Assembly: GCA_964036315.1 (NCBI GenBank)
Contig: OZ038496.1
Location: 12,945,035 to 13,009,034 of the forward strand
DNA from: Acanthosepion esculentum
Taxonomy: Eukaryota; Mollusca; Cephalopoda; Sepiida; Sepiidae
DNA: 64,000 nt
Direction of reading: 5' to 3'
Shown: positions 1 through 8,113 of the stretch, piece after piece
Layout: every line of letters starts with the position of its first letter
How positions within the stretch are numbered: the stretch's first letter is position 1
Notes under the pieces: model-generated
Seen by the model: the letters and a program-made list of their open reading frames with translations, nothing else
Database searches by the model: none
What the model was told of the DNA's origin: nothing
Position numbers and translations under genes: made by a program

Positions 1-275
1 TGATTATTCAACTCAGCAGTTACTTTGGCTGCAGTAGTCCGATGATTTTTTGCCACATTGCTTTTCAATGGACGTCGGTCCCTGTCAGTAAGTTTGCAAG
101 TCCGGCCCGAATTGCTACGCTTGCTAGAGGTTTTGCCCTGTTTCTCGAATTGCGTCATAGTTCTTGACATGGTAGCTCTTGAAAAACCAAACATTTCAGC
201 AACCTTAGTGATCGAGGCTCCTGCCATGCGAGCTCCAACAATTTGCCCATTTTCAAAGTCAGAGAGGTCACGCAT
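1..275 (-). CDS. Tc1-like transposase, N-terminal part (cut by window edge)
   Basis: An uninterrupted minus-strand frame starts at the ATG at 275-273 and runs off the left edge (91 codons visible). The translation begins MRDLSDFENGQIVGARMAGA and continues through KVAEMFGFSRATMSR. This is the paired-like helix-turn-helix DNA-binding region of Tc1-family transposases, which bind the element's own terminal inverted repeats in the nucleus and cut and paste it. A second helix-turn-helix-like part follows (around RTCKLTDRDRR to TTAAKVTAEL). The catalytic DDE domain would lie to the left of the window. The start is supported by the family's short leader and by the inverted repeat about 155 bp upstream. 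No stop or frameshift is seen in the visible part, so this is the least damaged transposase here, but intactness cannot be judged. Confidence 0.85.
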   Translation of the reverse strand, partial: MRDLSDFENGQIVGARMAGASITKVAEMFGFSRATMSRTMTQFEKQGKTSSKRSNSGRTCKLTDRDRRPLKSNVAKNHRTTAAKVTAELNN

Positions 276-459
276 TTAGCTTAAATTTTACTAACTTCTA
301 AAAATAAATATGACAAAGACAGTAAATTAGATAAATAAATGTATTTACAATAGATATAACCTGCAATCACGAAGTTTTAGCTAAAGTTCTTAAGAAAATA
401 GGTCTTTGAAATATAGGAGTTGAATTTGCACCTGTTCCAATTATTTTGTCCAACCGCTG
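1..459 (-). mobile_element. Tc1/mariner-family DNA transposon, 5' part with terminal inverted repeat
   Basis: Read on the minus strand, the element starts at 459 with CAGCGGTTGGACAAAATAAT, a typical Tc1-type terminus, directly preceded by TA at 460-461, the expected duplicated target. About 180 bp of leader separate the terminus from the transposase start at 275. The other end is outside the window. Confidence 0.8.
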
Positions 460-461
460 TA

Positions 462-1198
462 TATATCCTCTGTAGAAGACATATCTGAAAGTCATTCATA
501 TAACATAATTTTATGGAATTTTGAACTGAACCCTTCTGTTCTCGTATTCATGTCTAGGGATATCGTCTAGTTATTTTATTTAGTACTATTCAGATATAGT
601 TGGCCCGTTTCCACTGAGTACAGATTTCTCGAACCAGAGATTAAAATCCCAACCACTATGTCACCAAATTTCACAAAGCCACGCTTTCGTACATTTTGTT
701 CTGACTAGTCTGAATCTAAATAATGCCAATATTAATATTTCACATTGTATTTTTGTTTTGTTATTGTTTCTAGCTTGGTCATTTTCTTTCTCTCTTCACA
801 CGATTTGCCGATTCTAATATACAACGATATGGATATATTGTTTTTTTTTATACTTGAAAGTTTCCTTTTTCTCTTAAAATAATCAAGTGTGCACTTGGTA
901 ATCAAAACGTGATTAAGATTTTTTGCAATAATCTAAAACCAAGAATTTAGAGTTAGTGTTTAATCAGACGTTTAACAGCTAATATTCGTTTCTTTATACT
1001 TTTACATTTTCTTTTTTTCGTCTTTTTATATCCTTAGTTTTTTTCCTTTTTCTTCTTTTCTTTTCTTCTTTCTTTGTTTCTTGTGTTCGTTCATTTTATA
1101 TTCTTAATTTTTCCTTATTTTCCATTACTTTTCCTTTCTCCTTCTCTTTTTCTTTTGCTTTTATATTCTTCTTCTCTTGTTTTTTTAATTCATTTTTA
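462..1198. other. AT-rich interval, no gene seen
   Basis: No supported coding or RNA feature. A short stretch near 520-570 (containing GAACTGAACCCTTCTG) looks like a decayed piece of the tRNA-headed composite body found elsewhere in the window. The right third becomes pyrimidine-rich (TTTC-type). Confidence 0.5.
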
Positions 1199-1268
1199 CT
1201 CGCGTATCATGCGACTTTTGAAGACCGAATTTTGAAGCTAATTTTAAGGGGGTCGCATCATACACGAG
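1199..1268. repeat. Inverted repeat / MITE-like hairpin
   Basis: Seventeen-base arms at 1199-1215 (CTCGCGTATCATGCGAC) and 1252-1268 (inverse CTCGTGTATGATGCGAC) differ at two positions and enclose 36 bp. This may be the fused ends of a small DNA transposon. No transposase and no clear target duplication were found. Confidence 0.5.
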
Positions 1269-1309
1269 ATATAAAATTATCGTATGTACTCCTGGCCCTG
1301 GCTCTGCCA

Positions 1310-1495
1310 TTGACCAAACAATATATCCATTTACTTTATTTACATTATTCTGACTACTGTCATCATCATTGTCACCATATTTATAACAACGTTTCGGCGG
1401 TTGTACGCTCCGGCCTTCTTCAGGTAGTTGGAATGTCGAACTGAACCCTTTATTTCGTTCACTGGGGTAGACTAATCTAGTTTCACGTGCCATGT
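1310..1495 (-). repeat. Family T (tRNA-headed composite), headless fragment
   Basis: On the minus strand this holds the body and first tail unit: a GTGAACGAAATAAAGGGTTC segment, CTGAAGAAGGCC, a GGCC-paired hairpin, GAAACGTTGT, and a TAATGTAAATAAAG end. It matches the copies at 3.0-3.8, 23.7-24.1, 44.2-44.6 and 61.9-62.5 kb. The tRNA-like head is missing. Confidence 0.75.
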
Positions 1496-1496
1496 G

Positions 1497-2523
1497 TAAT
1501 TCATTCTTTCTTTTTTTTTTCTTGTATTTACTTCTTTTTCCATTTTTCTTCTTTCCATTTCTTTTCTATTCATGCTTTTCCGTTTTCTTCTTTTTTCTTC
1601 CTTTTTTCTTATTTCTTTTCATCCTTTCTTTTTAATCTTTTTTGGTCGTTTCTTTTTTCTTTGTTTTTTTTATATGTCGTCTTTTTGACCGATTTTAATT
1701 ACTTTTTCTTCCAACATTTCTGTTTCATATTTTTTTTTTGCCTTTTTTATAATTCTTATCCTTTCTTCTTTTTCTTTTTCTTCCTCTTTCCATATTTATT
1801 TCTTTATTTTTCTTCTTTGTCCTTTTTTTCTTTTATTTTCTATTGTTAGCTTCTTTCAATCACTTCTTGTTCACGCAAATTCATTCTCAACATGTCATCC
1901 TTCAATTTCTTGTTGGTCTTCCTTTTCTTTCTTTTTTCTTTCTCTCTTATTCTCTCCTTTTTCTTTCTTCTTTCTTTTTTTCTTTCTTATCCTTTTTTCT
2001 TTCTTCTTTCTCATTCTTTCTTTTTTCTTTCTTATTCTTTCTTTTTTCTTTCATTCTTTTTGTTTATTTCTTATTTTTAATATTCATTCTTTTCTCTTTA
2101 TTTCAGATTCTCTTTTTTCCTTTTTTCTTATTCTCTCTTTTTCCTTCTTTCTTATTCTTTCTTTTTGTCTTACTTTTTTTCTCTCTTGTTCTTTTTTCTT
2201 TCCTTTTTCTTTCTTTCTTTCTTTCTTATTCCTTCTTTTTATCTTTGTTCTCTCTTTTTTTATTTCTTTTTCTTTCTTTCTTGTTCTTACTTTTTCTTTC
2301 TTTTTTCTTTCTTTCCTATTCTTACTTTTTTTCTATTTTTCCTATTCTTTCTTTCTTCTTTTTTATCATTCTCTCTTTTTCTTTCTTTCTTTTTTCTTAT
2401 TTCTTCTTTTTGTCTTTCTTTTTCTTTCTTTCGTATTCTTTCTTTTTTCTTTCCTTTTTCTTTCTTCCCTATTCTTTCTTCTTTTCTTTCTTATTCTTTC
2501 TTTTTTCGTTTTCTTTCTTTCAA
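1497..2523. repeat. Pyrimidine-rich (TTTC/TTCT)n tract
   Basis: About 1 kb of almost pure T and C on the plus strand, dominated by CTTTCTTT-type units. Long Phe/Ser/Leu-rich open frames here result from the composition and are not genes. Confidence 0.9.
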
Positions 2524-3024
2524 CAGATTAATAGCCATAGATCGAAAGGAAGACTGACTGGTTTTAATCGCTTCAAAGAGGGGAAAATCGATTTCTAGGA
2601 AAGCAACCAAAAATCAATTTTCCATCATCGCTCTCCGCAGATTCGTTTTCCGCTAATAACTAGGAATTATCATGACTTCTTAGAAATGACAATGGTTTTC
2701 ATTGCCTTTTCCACGATTTTCAATTCAGAGTAGGCCTTTTCAAAGCCTGTTATCAATCAAGGCTAGAAAGTCAAGTCTACACCGCCACACGCACATTTGT
2801 TGCGGGATGCTTAAGGTTGGCTAAACAATAGTCACCATTTGTCAACGCAGGAATCAACCGTTTGGAGAGTAAATATTTTGGGGCTCCTGGAAAATTTATC
2901 CCACAAACAATATTGGCACTCTCAATGTGAGTCTAGGTAAAAAATGAGTAACACAAAACAATAAATATAAAACAAACGGCAATTCATATATTAACAAAAG
3001 GGATACACATGAAAATAGCAAGAA
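2524..3024. other. Unassigned interval
   Basis: Mixed composition with no supported open frame, RNA or repeat relation to the rest of the window. Confidence 0.4.
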
Positions 3025-3044
3025 TAAGAATGTGCATACATTAT

Positions 3045-3535
3045 TTACATTATTCGGACTATTGTCCTCATCTTTGTCGCCATATTTATTACAACGTTTT
3101 GGCCTTTCAGTATCTGTCTATATTTCTGAGATGAGGTATTATGTACACTATTTCCATTATTCGGACTATTGTCCTCATTATTTGTCGCCATATTTATTAC
3201 AACGTTTCGGCCTTTCAGTATCTGTCTATATTTCTGAGATGAGGTGTTATGTACACTATTTCCATTATTCGGACTATTGTCCTCATCTTTGTTGCCATAT
3301 TTATTACAACGTTTCGGCCTTTCAGTATCTGTCTGTATTTCTGAGATGCGATATTATGTACATTATTTACATTATTCGGACTATTGTCCTCATCTTTGTC
3401 GCCATATTTATCACAACATTTGGGCCTATCAGTATCTGTCTATATTTCTGATAGCGGTATTATGTACACTATTTACATTATTCGGACTATTGTCCTCATC
3501 TTTGTCGCCATATTTATTACAACGCTTCGGCCGTT
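3045..3535. repeat. 107-bp tandem repeat, five units (family T tail)
   Basis: GTCCTCAT recurs at about 3064, 3171, 3279, 3386 and 3492, giving periods of 106-108 bp. Each unit (minus orientation) has GGAC-AATA-GTCC, a perfect 4-bp stem with tetraloop, then GAATAATGTAAATA, CTCATCTCAGAAATATAGAC and GGCCGAAACGTTGT. Single or double units end other family members, so expansion is specific to this copy. Confidence 0.9.
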
Positions 3536-3695
3536 GTACGCTCCGACCTTCTTCAGTTGGTTGGAATGTCGAACTGAACCTTTTATTTCGCTCACTGGGG
3601 TAGACTGTTCCAGTTCCACGTGCCATATTTAATGAATGACAGTTATCAGTTATCTCCTGTTAATTTCCCTCTGAAAGTTCCCCACTGCCTTAGCC

Positions 3696-3762
3696 GGGTA
3701 TTGAACTCACACTCTTTGGGTCCTGTCACTGGATCTAACTAACGCCTTTATCCACTGTGCCA
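3696..3762 (-). promoter_or_regulatory. Internal RNA polymerase III promoter (A and B box) of family T head
   Basis: On the minus strand TGGCACAGTGG (3762-3752) fits the A-box consensus and GAGTTCAATACCC (3708-3696) fits the B-box GWTCRANNC, at tRNA-like spacing. The same pair is seen near 23.9, 41.6 and 62.2 kb. Confidence 0.7.
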
Positions 3763-3831
3763 TGTGTCCTTGAATGTAAATAATGTACATAATACCTCAT
3801 CTCAGAAATATAGACAGATACTAAGAATGTG

Positions 3832-4144
3832 TGTGTGCGTGCTCGCCGTGCGTGCTCGCCCGTGCGTGCTCGCCCGTGCATGTGGATTTCAAACTTGGCT
3901 CTCTGTGTCACAATCCATTATTCTACCGTACCTCTTATACTGGCAACAAACCACTTACATATTGATAGGAAATGAATTCAGTAAATACACAAAAACAGAA
4001 AGGGGCATAAGACAATGATGTGTCTTCTTACCAGACTTATTCAACCATTACAATAAATCAATAGAAGTCCTACCAGGATTCATTATTGGCAGTCAAAATA
4101 TTACCATAAGATAAAGAGCTGACACACTGTTGATAGTAGGTACA
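3832..4144. other. Short interval with simple repeat, no gene
   Basis: Starts with a GTGTGTGCGTGCTC-type simple repeat (about 3830-3880). The rest shows no supported feature. Confidence 0.4.
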
Positions 4145-4146
4145 TA

Positions 4147-4683
4147 CACCCTTGTGCAAATTGATTGAAACAAAATGAATAATTCTGTTATTATTTACCT
4201 TTTTCGTATTTTTCCAATGAACCATGACGCAGTTCACATCGAATGGGTATTCCACAAAGTCGTTCCTTGCAGACTGACCACAGATTCTTGACTGGATTTA
4301 ATAAGGAGAGTTTCCGCGGCAGTCGATAGTACTTTGATTTGCTCACTAGTAAGGCTGGTTAGTGTGTTCATGCAGTGTTACAATTTTCGTATGCTTCTTT
4401 GAAGTAACGTCCATCGCAGACAATGATCGTAGGACTACTAATCGACAGTTGAGACAAAAGTGATTGGGCGGGATGTAAATCTGATGCAATATTTTTCAAA
4501 GTCAAACAAATTTCATCATACAACCCGAAAATAGATTCATATTACTGCACACCACTGCAAATGACCTAATCTGGGGGGAAATAGAAATCGATTGTACACT
4601 GTCACTCCAGTGGGTCAAAAACTGACCGAATAGTGAAAGAAAGGAAACTAAAGCGGTTGTTTCAATTAATTTGCACAAGGGTG
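4147..4683 (-). mobile_element. Degraded Tc1-like transposon, copy 1
   Basis: Inverted ends CACCCTTGTGCAAATT (from 4147) and AATTTGCACAAGGGTG (to 4683) are flanked by TA on both sides. About 537 bp remain. It shares its whole length and orientation with the copy at 20.2-20.8 kb. Confidence 0.85.
4193..4315 (-). pseudogene. Tc1-like transposase C-terminal remnant
   Basis: A minus-strand frame reads PRKLSLLNPVKNLWSV then CKERLCGIPI and ends at tandem stops near 4193. This corresponds to the SPDLNPIENLWS block around the last acidic catalytic residue of Tc1-family DDE transposases. The Asp of the family motif is replaced here (SLLNP instead of PDLNP), and the upstream catalytic domain is missing or frameshifted. 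The copy at 20.3 kb retains SDLKPIESLWSICNERL. Non-functional relic. Confidence 0.7.
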
Positions 4684-4708
4684 TAGCTATAATAAGAATG
4701 TGTTTGCG

Positions 4709-4709
<1 letters not shown>

Positions 4710-4743
<34 letters not shown>

Positions 4744-4795
4744 CGTGCGCATTTGTGTGTGTGTGTGTGTGTGTGTGTGCGAGCGAGAGTGCGTG
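4710..4795. repeat. (GT)n microsatellite with GC interruptions
   Basis: Alternating GT with GCGAGCGTGCGC interruptions; overlapping open frames in several phases are composition artefacts. Confidence 0.9.
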
Positions 4796-4970
4796 CGTAA
4801 CAAGTGAGCGTGTGAGGTCGTTTACGAGGAACGAGTCGAGACACAGTCTCTGACTGTGCGCGACTCTTGTCGAACTCTCTGCTTTGGCAGAGAGGAACCC
4901 GGACGAGGCTTTGCCGCAGGGCAAAGTGTCGTCCGGGGAGGTAGACAGTCCCTGAACCCGTTTATGCGGG

Positions 4971-5075
4971 TTCTAAATGGGCATATTTTTGGCCGAGCCT
5001 ACGGGCTCGGTGAGCCCACATTAAACCGGCCTTGTGCCACATTCGACCCACGTGGGAGGGTTGTTAAATATCGAG
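4971..5075 (+). repeat. Dispersed repeat with conserved UACG hairpin, copy 1
   Basis: Shares GAGCCTACGGGCTCG, CCCACATTAAA, CGGCCTTGTGCCACAT and CGTGGG(A/G) with 14.74-14.86 kb. The hairpin CGAGCC-TACG-GGCTCG has a C(UNCG)G tetraloop as RNA. Probably a SINE part. The upstream GC-rich block (4856-4970) is unassigned. Confidence 0.6.
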
Positions 5076-5341
5076 GTCGTTTAGAAGTCAAGAGACAAAA
5101 ACAAGAAAATGAATGTTTCCGCAGTGAGGGGGTGTACTTTACCCACATGCGGCCACATCTGAAAGCCAGAGCTAAAAAGCTGTAAAAGAGACAATTGACC
5201 GAAATCGCCGAAAGTAGCGAAATCGGCTGAGTTCATAAATTCCTATACTTAAAAGCTTCACATGTTAATTTTTTATCTTTTCATGTGTATTGAGCACTTT
5301 CTGATAATACTGCTTCCTACTCTAATACAACTCTGACCATT

Positions 5342-5346
5342 CATTT

Positions 5347-5398
<52 letters not shown>
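5342..5398. repeat. (TA)n(TG)n microsatellite
   Basis: Pure TA dinucleotides pass directly into TG dinucleotides. Confidence 0.9.
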
Positions 5399-5400
<2 letters not shown>

Positions 5401-5475
5401 GAACAATAAAAATTATTAAAAAATTAAAATTTTCAGACACACTGGGTTGTAGATTCATACTTTTTTGTTTTATTG

Positions 5476-5541
5476 TTTCAATTAGATTCCTCGACTAGTT
5501 TCGGCCATCTTGGCCATCATCAGGAGAAAAGAATCTGCTTG
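5476..5541 (-). ncRNA. Hammerhead-ribozyme-like motif A (PLE 3' region)
   Basis: In order on the minus strand: stem I strand, CTGATGA (5523-5517), T-GGCC-AAGAT-GGCC, GAAA (5502-5499), C-TA-G, cleavage triplet GTC (5495-5493), then the second stem I strand. GAG/CTC and AATCT/AGATT pair in stem I with a small internal loop. Stem III is minimal and base 10.1 is unpaired, so activity is doubtful. Type I hammerheads with tiny stem III are known from PLEs. Confidence 0.5.
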
Positions 5542-5899
5542 TTAGTAGCAGTGAACTACAGAAATGAATGACTTGATAGAGAAAATGAACTTTATCTTTA
5601 GTTTTCATTTATTTATTTTTTATAAATTTTGGTCAGTCGTTGTGTTGTTATTTGAGATAAGAGCTGGATGGATTCATGCTGCTCTGAATTCCCTTGGTCA
5701 TTTTGACAGATTTATTGGTTCCTGGAAAGGGGATGTATCTGTATTAAGTGCCTGTTATTTAGTTCTTAAGAATGAGTTATTATGTGTGTAAGTGTGTATA
5801 TTTGTATGGGTGTGAGTATAAGGGTGAGGCTTCAACACCCCCGCAAGCATGTCTGCCTTATGTGGTTGAGAAATGTGGGTAAGGCCTGATTTGTGGTGT

Positions 5900-7020
5900 T
5901 ATATATTAATTCTATCTATGTTGTTAAATTTGTCATTAAGCCCGTCTAGATGAAGTGTTTTCAGGTGTAGAATCCATTTAGCTTCATGTTCTCCTAAACT
6001 TTTTTCTAATGTTATCTTCTCTGAAATTTCTATTCTCTCAATTATATTGAATTTGGCATGGATTTTAAAATCGTGTTTTTCTAGGCGGAAATTTTGTTCT
6101 ACAGGTAATAATCTTTCATGGATAGTCGACTTAATTCGATTACGATAATTATTAATTCTGTAGTGACAAGGCCATTCAGATTTTCCTACATATTGTTTCC
6201 GGCATAGTGTGCATTCTAATAGTTAAATTATGTTATGACTTCTACAGTTAGAGTCGTGGTAGATTTTGAAAGTAGATTTAATAACTGAGCTAGGGAACAA
6301 ATTGGTGCGTCTAATGTGGTTACAGCATAAGCTCGCTTTGTTGTTACATGGTTGGGAAAATCCTGTTGTTTTTGTTTTTGCTTTATTACGGATTACCTTG
6401 TCCCCTGAAATGTGGTTACTACCTATAATTTCCTTTAGGTTCTTAGGTCTACGATATTCTAGAAGGCCGGGTTCCTCAAACAATTTTTTAGGTCTGGTTT
6501 GAGATGTAGTATTTCCCAGCGACTTTTGATTATTTGGGATAGTGGAGGCAGAGTGGGGTTGAAAGTAGTTACTAGAGGGATGCGGCTGGGTTTTATTTTA
6601 ATCTTGTACATTAGGGTGGCTTCTCTATGTGTGGAAATTGTTTTATTTATTTGTTCCCTCATTAGGTGTTGTTTATAGCCCCGTGTTGTGAATTGATGCT
6701 CCAGATTTTCAATGTGTTTATTTAGTTCTTCATTGTTGGAGCATATTCTTCTGATTCTAAGTGCTTGTGAATAGGGAAGTTTCTCCTTGAGGTGTTTAAA
6801 GTGTATATAGTTGTGGGTGTCGGTGATTTTAGTGTGTAGTGTCGTTTGTAATTCTCTGTTTTATCTATGTAAATGCGGGTGTCTAAAAATGTTACCGATC
6901 TTGTGGAATTTTCAGTCAAATTTAATTGAGTGTTTAGGTCATGAGAAATTGAGTGAGTTTGTCGTCACTGCCCGTGTATACAAACAATATATCAGCAATA
7001 TATCTTGCATAGAATACGCA
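5900..7020 (-). pseudogene. PLE reverse transcriptase C-terminus plus GIY-YIG endonuclease
   Basis: Three minus-strand segments join into one Penelope protein end. (1) From 7020: RYIADILFVYTGSDD, the RT motif C region where family members have YIDDI, so a catalytic Asp is lost here. A frameshift follows near 6945. (2) LTENSTRSVTFLDTRIYID, a +1 shift near 6843, then DTHNYIHFKHLKEKLPYSQA, LRIRRICSNNEEL and onward to a frameshift near 6480. (3) FEEPGLLEYRRPKNLKEIIG, a stop at about 6221-6223, then the GIY-YIG-like block LLECTLCRKQYVGKSEWPCH with YRINNYRNRIK, ending GLNDKFNNIDRINI at the stop 5902-5900. Known role: target cleavage by GIY-YIG and reverse transcription in the nucleus. Clearly dead copy. 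Confidence 0.85.
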
Positions 7021-7025
7021 GTCGC

Positions 7026-7028
7026 TAC

Positions 7029-7079
<51 letters not shown>
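7026..7079. repeat. (TA)n microsatellite at the 5' truncation of the PLE
   Basis: TATATA/CACATA run; the PLE coding sequence stops at its left edge. Confidence 0.9.
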
Positions 7080-7087
7080 AGATAATC

Positions 7088-7293
7088 CTAAGGAGCCAGG
7101 AAAACATACCGAGGTTTCACCTAAACGGATCATCAGGGCAATGCTGGCTGAAAAGGAAAATTATGGAACAGAATTTATAGCAATTATTGTTTTTAGCTAT
7201 AAATTCTGTTCCATAATTTTCCTTTTCAGCCAGCATCGCCCTGACAATCCGTTTAGGTGAAACCTAGGTAGGTTTGCATGGCTCCTTACGATT
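7088..7293. repeat. Large palindrome with perfect 41-bp inner arms
   Basis: Arms 7141-7181 and 7196-7236 are exact inverse copies around a 14-base loop. Outside them the symmetry continues with mismatches to about 7088 and 7293. Both outer arms carry GAAACCT and CTGAtga/CTGAcaa blocks, that is, inverted copies of a hammerhead-like unit. Confidence 0.9.
7095..7155 (-). ncRNA. Hammerhead-ribozyme-like motif B
   Basis: Minus strand: CTGATGA (7136-7130), T-CC-GTTTA-GG-T, GAAA (7118-7115), CC-TC-GG pairing, then the triplet GTA (7109-7107). The distal stem I GCCAG/CTGGC pairs, but the proximal stem I is mostly unpaired and 10.1/11.1 is U-U. The inverted copy at 7.24 kb has CTGACAA and is degraded. 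Confidence 0.35.
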
Positions 7294-7509
7294 ATCTTTG
7301 GCTTTGCTCAACTTAGTGTATTGAGCACTTTCCGTAGTCTTTTTACTCGTTTGTTTTTTTTCTTTTGAATTGGAGCTTAAACACAGGACGATAGTTTTCG
7401 CCTTGGGTTAATGTTCTTGGTTCTTTCTTTTTTTATTCCCCATTTTTCTTCGGATACAAATTTGTTCTACTGTAAGTCGAGCTATCTGAGTTTTTCCAAG
7501 CTAGTACCA

Positions 7510-7511
<2 letters not shown>

Positions 7512-7576
<65 letters not shown>
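7512..7576. repeat. (TA)n microsatellite
   Basis: Pure TA dinucleotide run. Confidence 0.95.
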
Positions 7577-7579
<3 letters not shown>

Positions 7580-7713
7580 AATTATAGTGTTAAGGTGTGC
7601 TATATTTATGGGATAAAGTGCTCAATATAAGAGATAGAGCGTGTGTAAATATAAAAGTGAATTGCGTCTAGATGTAACAGACTGTCGCCTCTAAGTGTTG
7701 ACTTCTATGTTTA

Positions 7714-7718
<5 letters not shown>

Positions 7719-7776
<58 letters not shown>
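7719..7776. repeat. (TA)n microsatellite
   Basis: Pure TA dinucleotide run ending in GCGCGG. Confidence 0.95.
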
Positions 7777-7781
<5 letters not shown>

Positions 7782-7826
7782 GTACTTATTGGAAAGCACT
7801 CAATATCAGTAAAAGAGCTAACATAT

Positions 7827-7938
7827 TTAGTTGGATTGATATGAGTTTGTGACCCTGGGTTTCACACTCTTGCGATCGTCAGACAAACGTAAGGGCGTGA
7901 AACCCAGGGTCACAAACTCGAATCAATCCAACTAAATG
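7827..7938. repeat. Palindrome enclosing hammerhead-like motif C
   Basis: TAGTTGGATTGATATGAG plus TTTGTGACCCTGGGTTTCAC is repeated inverted (GTGAAACCCAGGGTCACAAA, then CTCGAATCAATCCAACTA) around about 25 bp of unpaired centre. Confidence 0.85.
7845..7888 (-). ncRNA. Hammerhead-ribozyme-like motif C (best of three)
   Basis: Minus strand: GTTTGT, CTGACGA (7882-7876), T-CGC-AAGA-GTG-T, GAAA (7863-7860), CC-CAG-GG, GTC (7853-7851), ACAAAC. GTTTGT/ACAAAC give a perfect 6-bp stem I, and the order is that of a type I hammerhead with CUGANGA, GAAA and GUC all kept. Weak points are the U-U at 10.1/11.1 and a short stem II with a G-U pair. Confidence 0.5.
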
Positions 7939-8113
7939 AAAAAAATCTTCATAAAATGACCCTTAGCAACAAAAAAGACGCAAATGCCAAGTTTTATTAT
8001 GCTATCAAAAAAGATAGCTACACACCCGCAGTGAACTGGGAATCGGTCGCTAAATTCAATCCATTAGCAGGCTGGTGGGGCGACAGGTGCAATCTATGTT
8101 TACACGAAAATTA
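7937..8113 (+). pseudogene. PLE C-terminal fragment downstream of GIY-YIG
   Basis: A plus-strand frame reads NLHKMTLSNKKDANAKFYY, VNWESVAKFNPLAGWWGDR, CNLCLHEN, stop. The W-x-(7-11)-G-x-(2)-RCNLCLxE pattern is the conserved cysteine-containing tail of many Penelope-type proteins (from memory of the family). The fragment directly abuts the palindrome, as if a 5'-truncated copy had been joined to an inverted terminal repeat. About 60 residues are left; non-functional. Confidence 0.65.

Larger units (their letters stand above)
3035..3821 (-). mobile_element. Family T retroelement with 10-bp target duplication
   Basis: The element is bounded by identical TAAGAATGTG copies at 3025-3034 and 3822-3831. 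Read on the minus strand it starts with an inverted piece of its own tail unit (about 3773-3821). A tRNA-like head follows (from about 3772, GGACACATGGCACAGTGG), then a body with CTGAAGAAGG, and it ends in five 107-bp tail units. No protein is encoded. The tRNA-like internal promoter plus a duplication of this length points to a non-autonomous retroposon. The enzyme that mobilised it is unknown. Confidence 0.75.
5460..7026 (-). mobile_element. Penelope-like element (PLE), 5'-truncated
   Basis: Minus-strand remains of a Penelope reverse transcriptase end, linker and GIY-YIG endonuclease (5900-7020), followed by a 3' region with a hammerhead-like motif (5476-5541). The left limit is approximate. 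The 5' side stops in a TA microsatellite at about 7026, so most of the RT domain is missing. Flanking TATTGAGCACTTTC motifs (5288 and 7318, and inverted near 7615 and 7790) suggest several pieces of one family lie between 5.3 and 8.1 kb. Confidence 0.8.

Noticed and set aside
3834..3890. CpG-rich regulatory element (GTGCGTGCTCGCC repeats)
   Set aside because: It is a short simple repeat with no other promoter evidence nearby.
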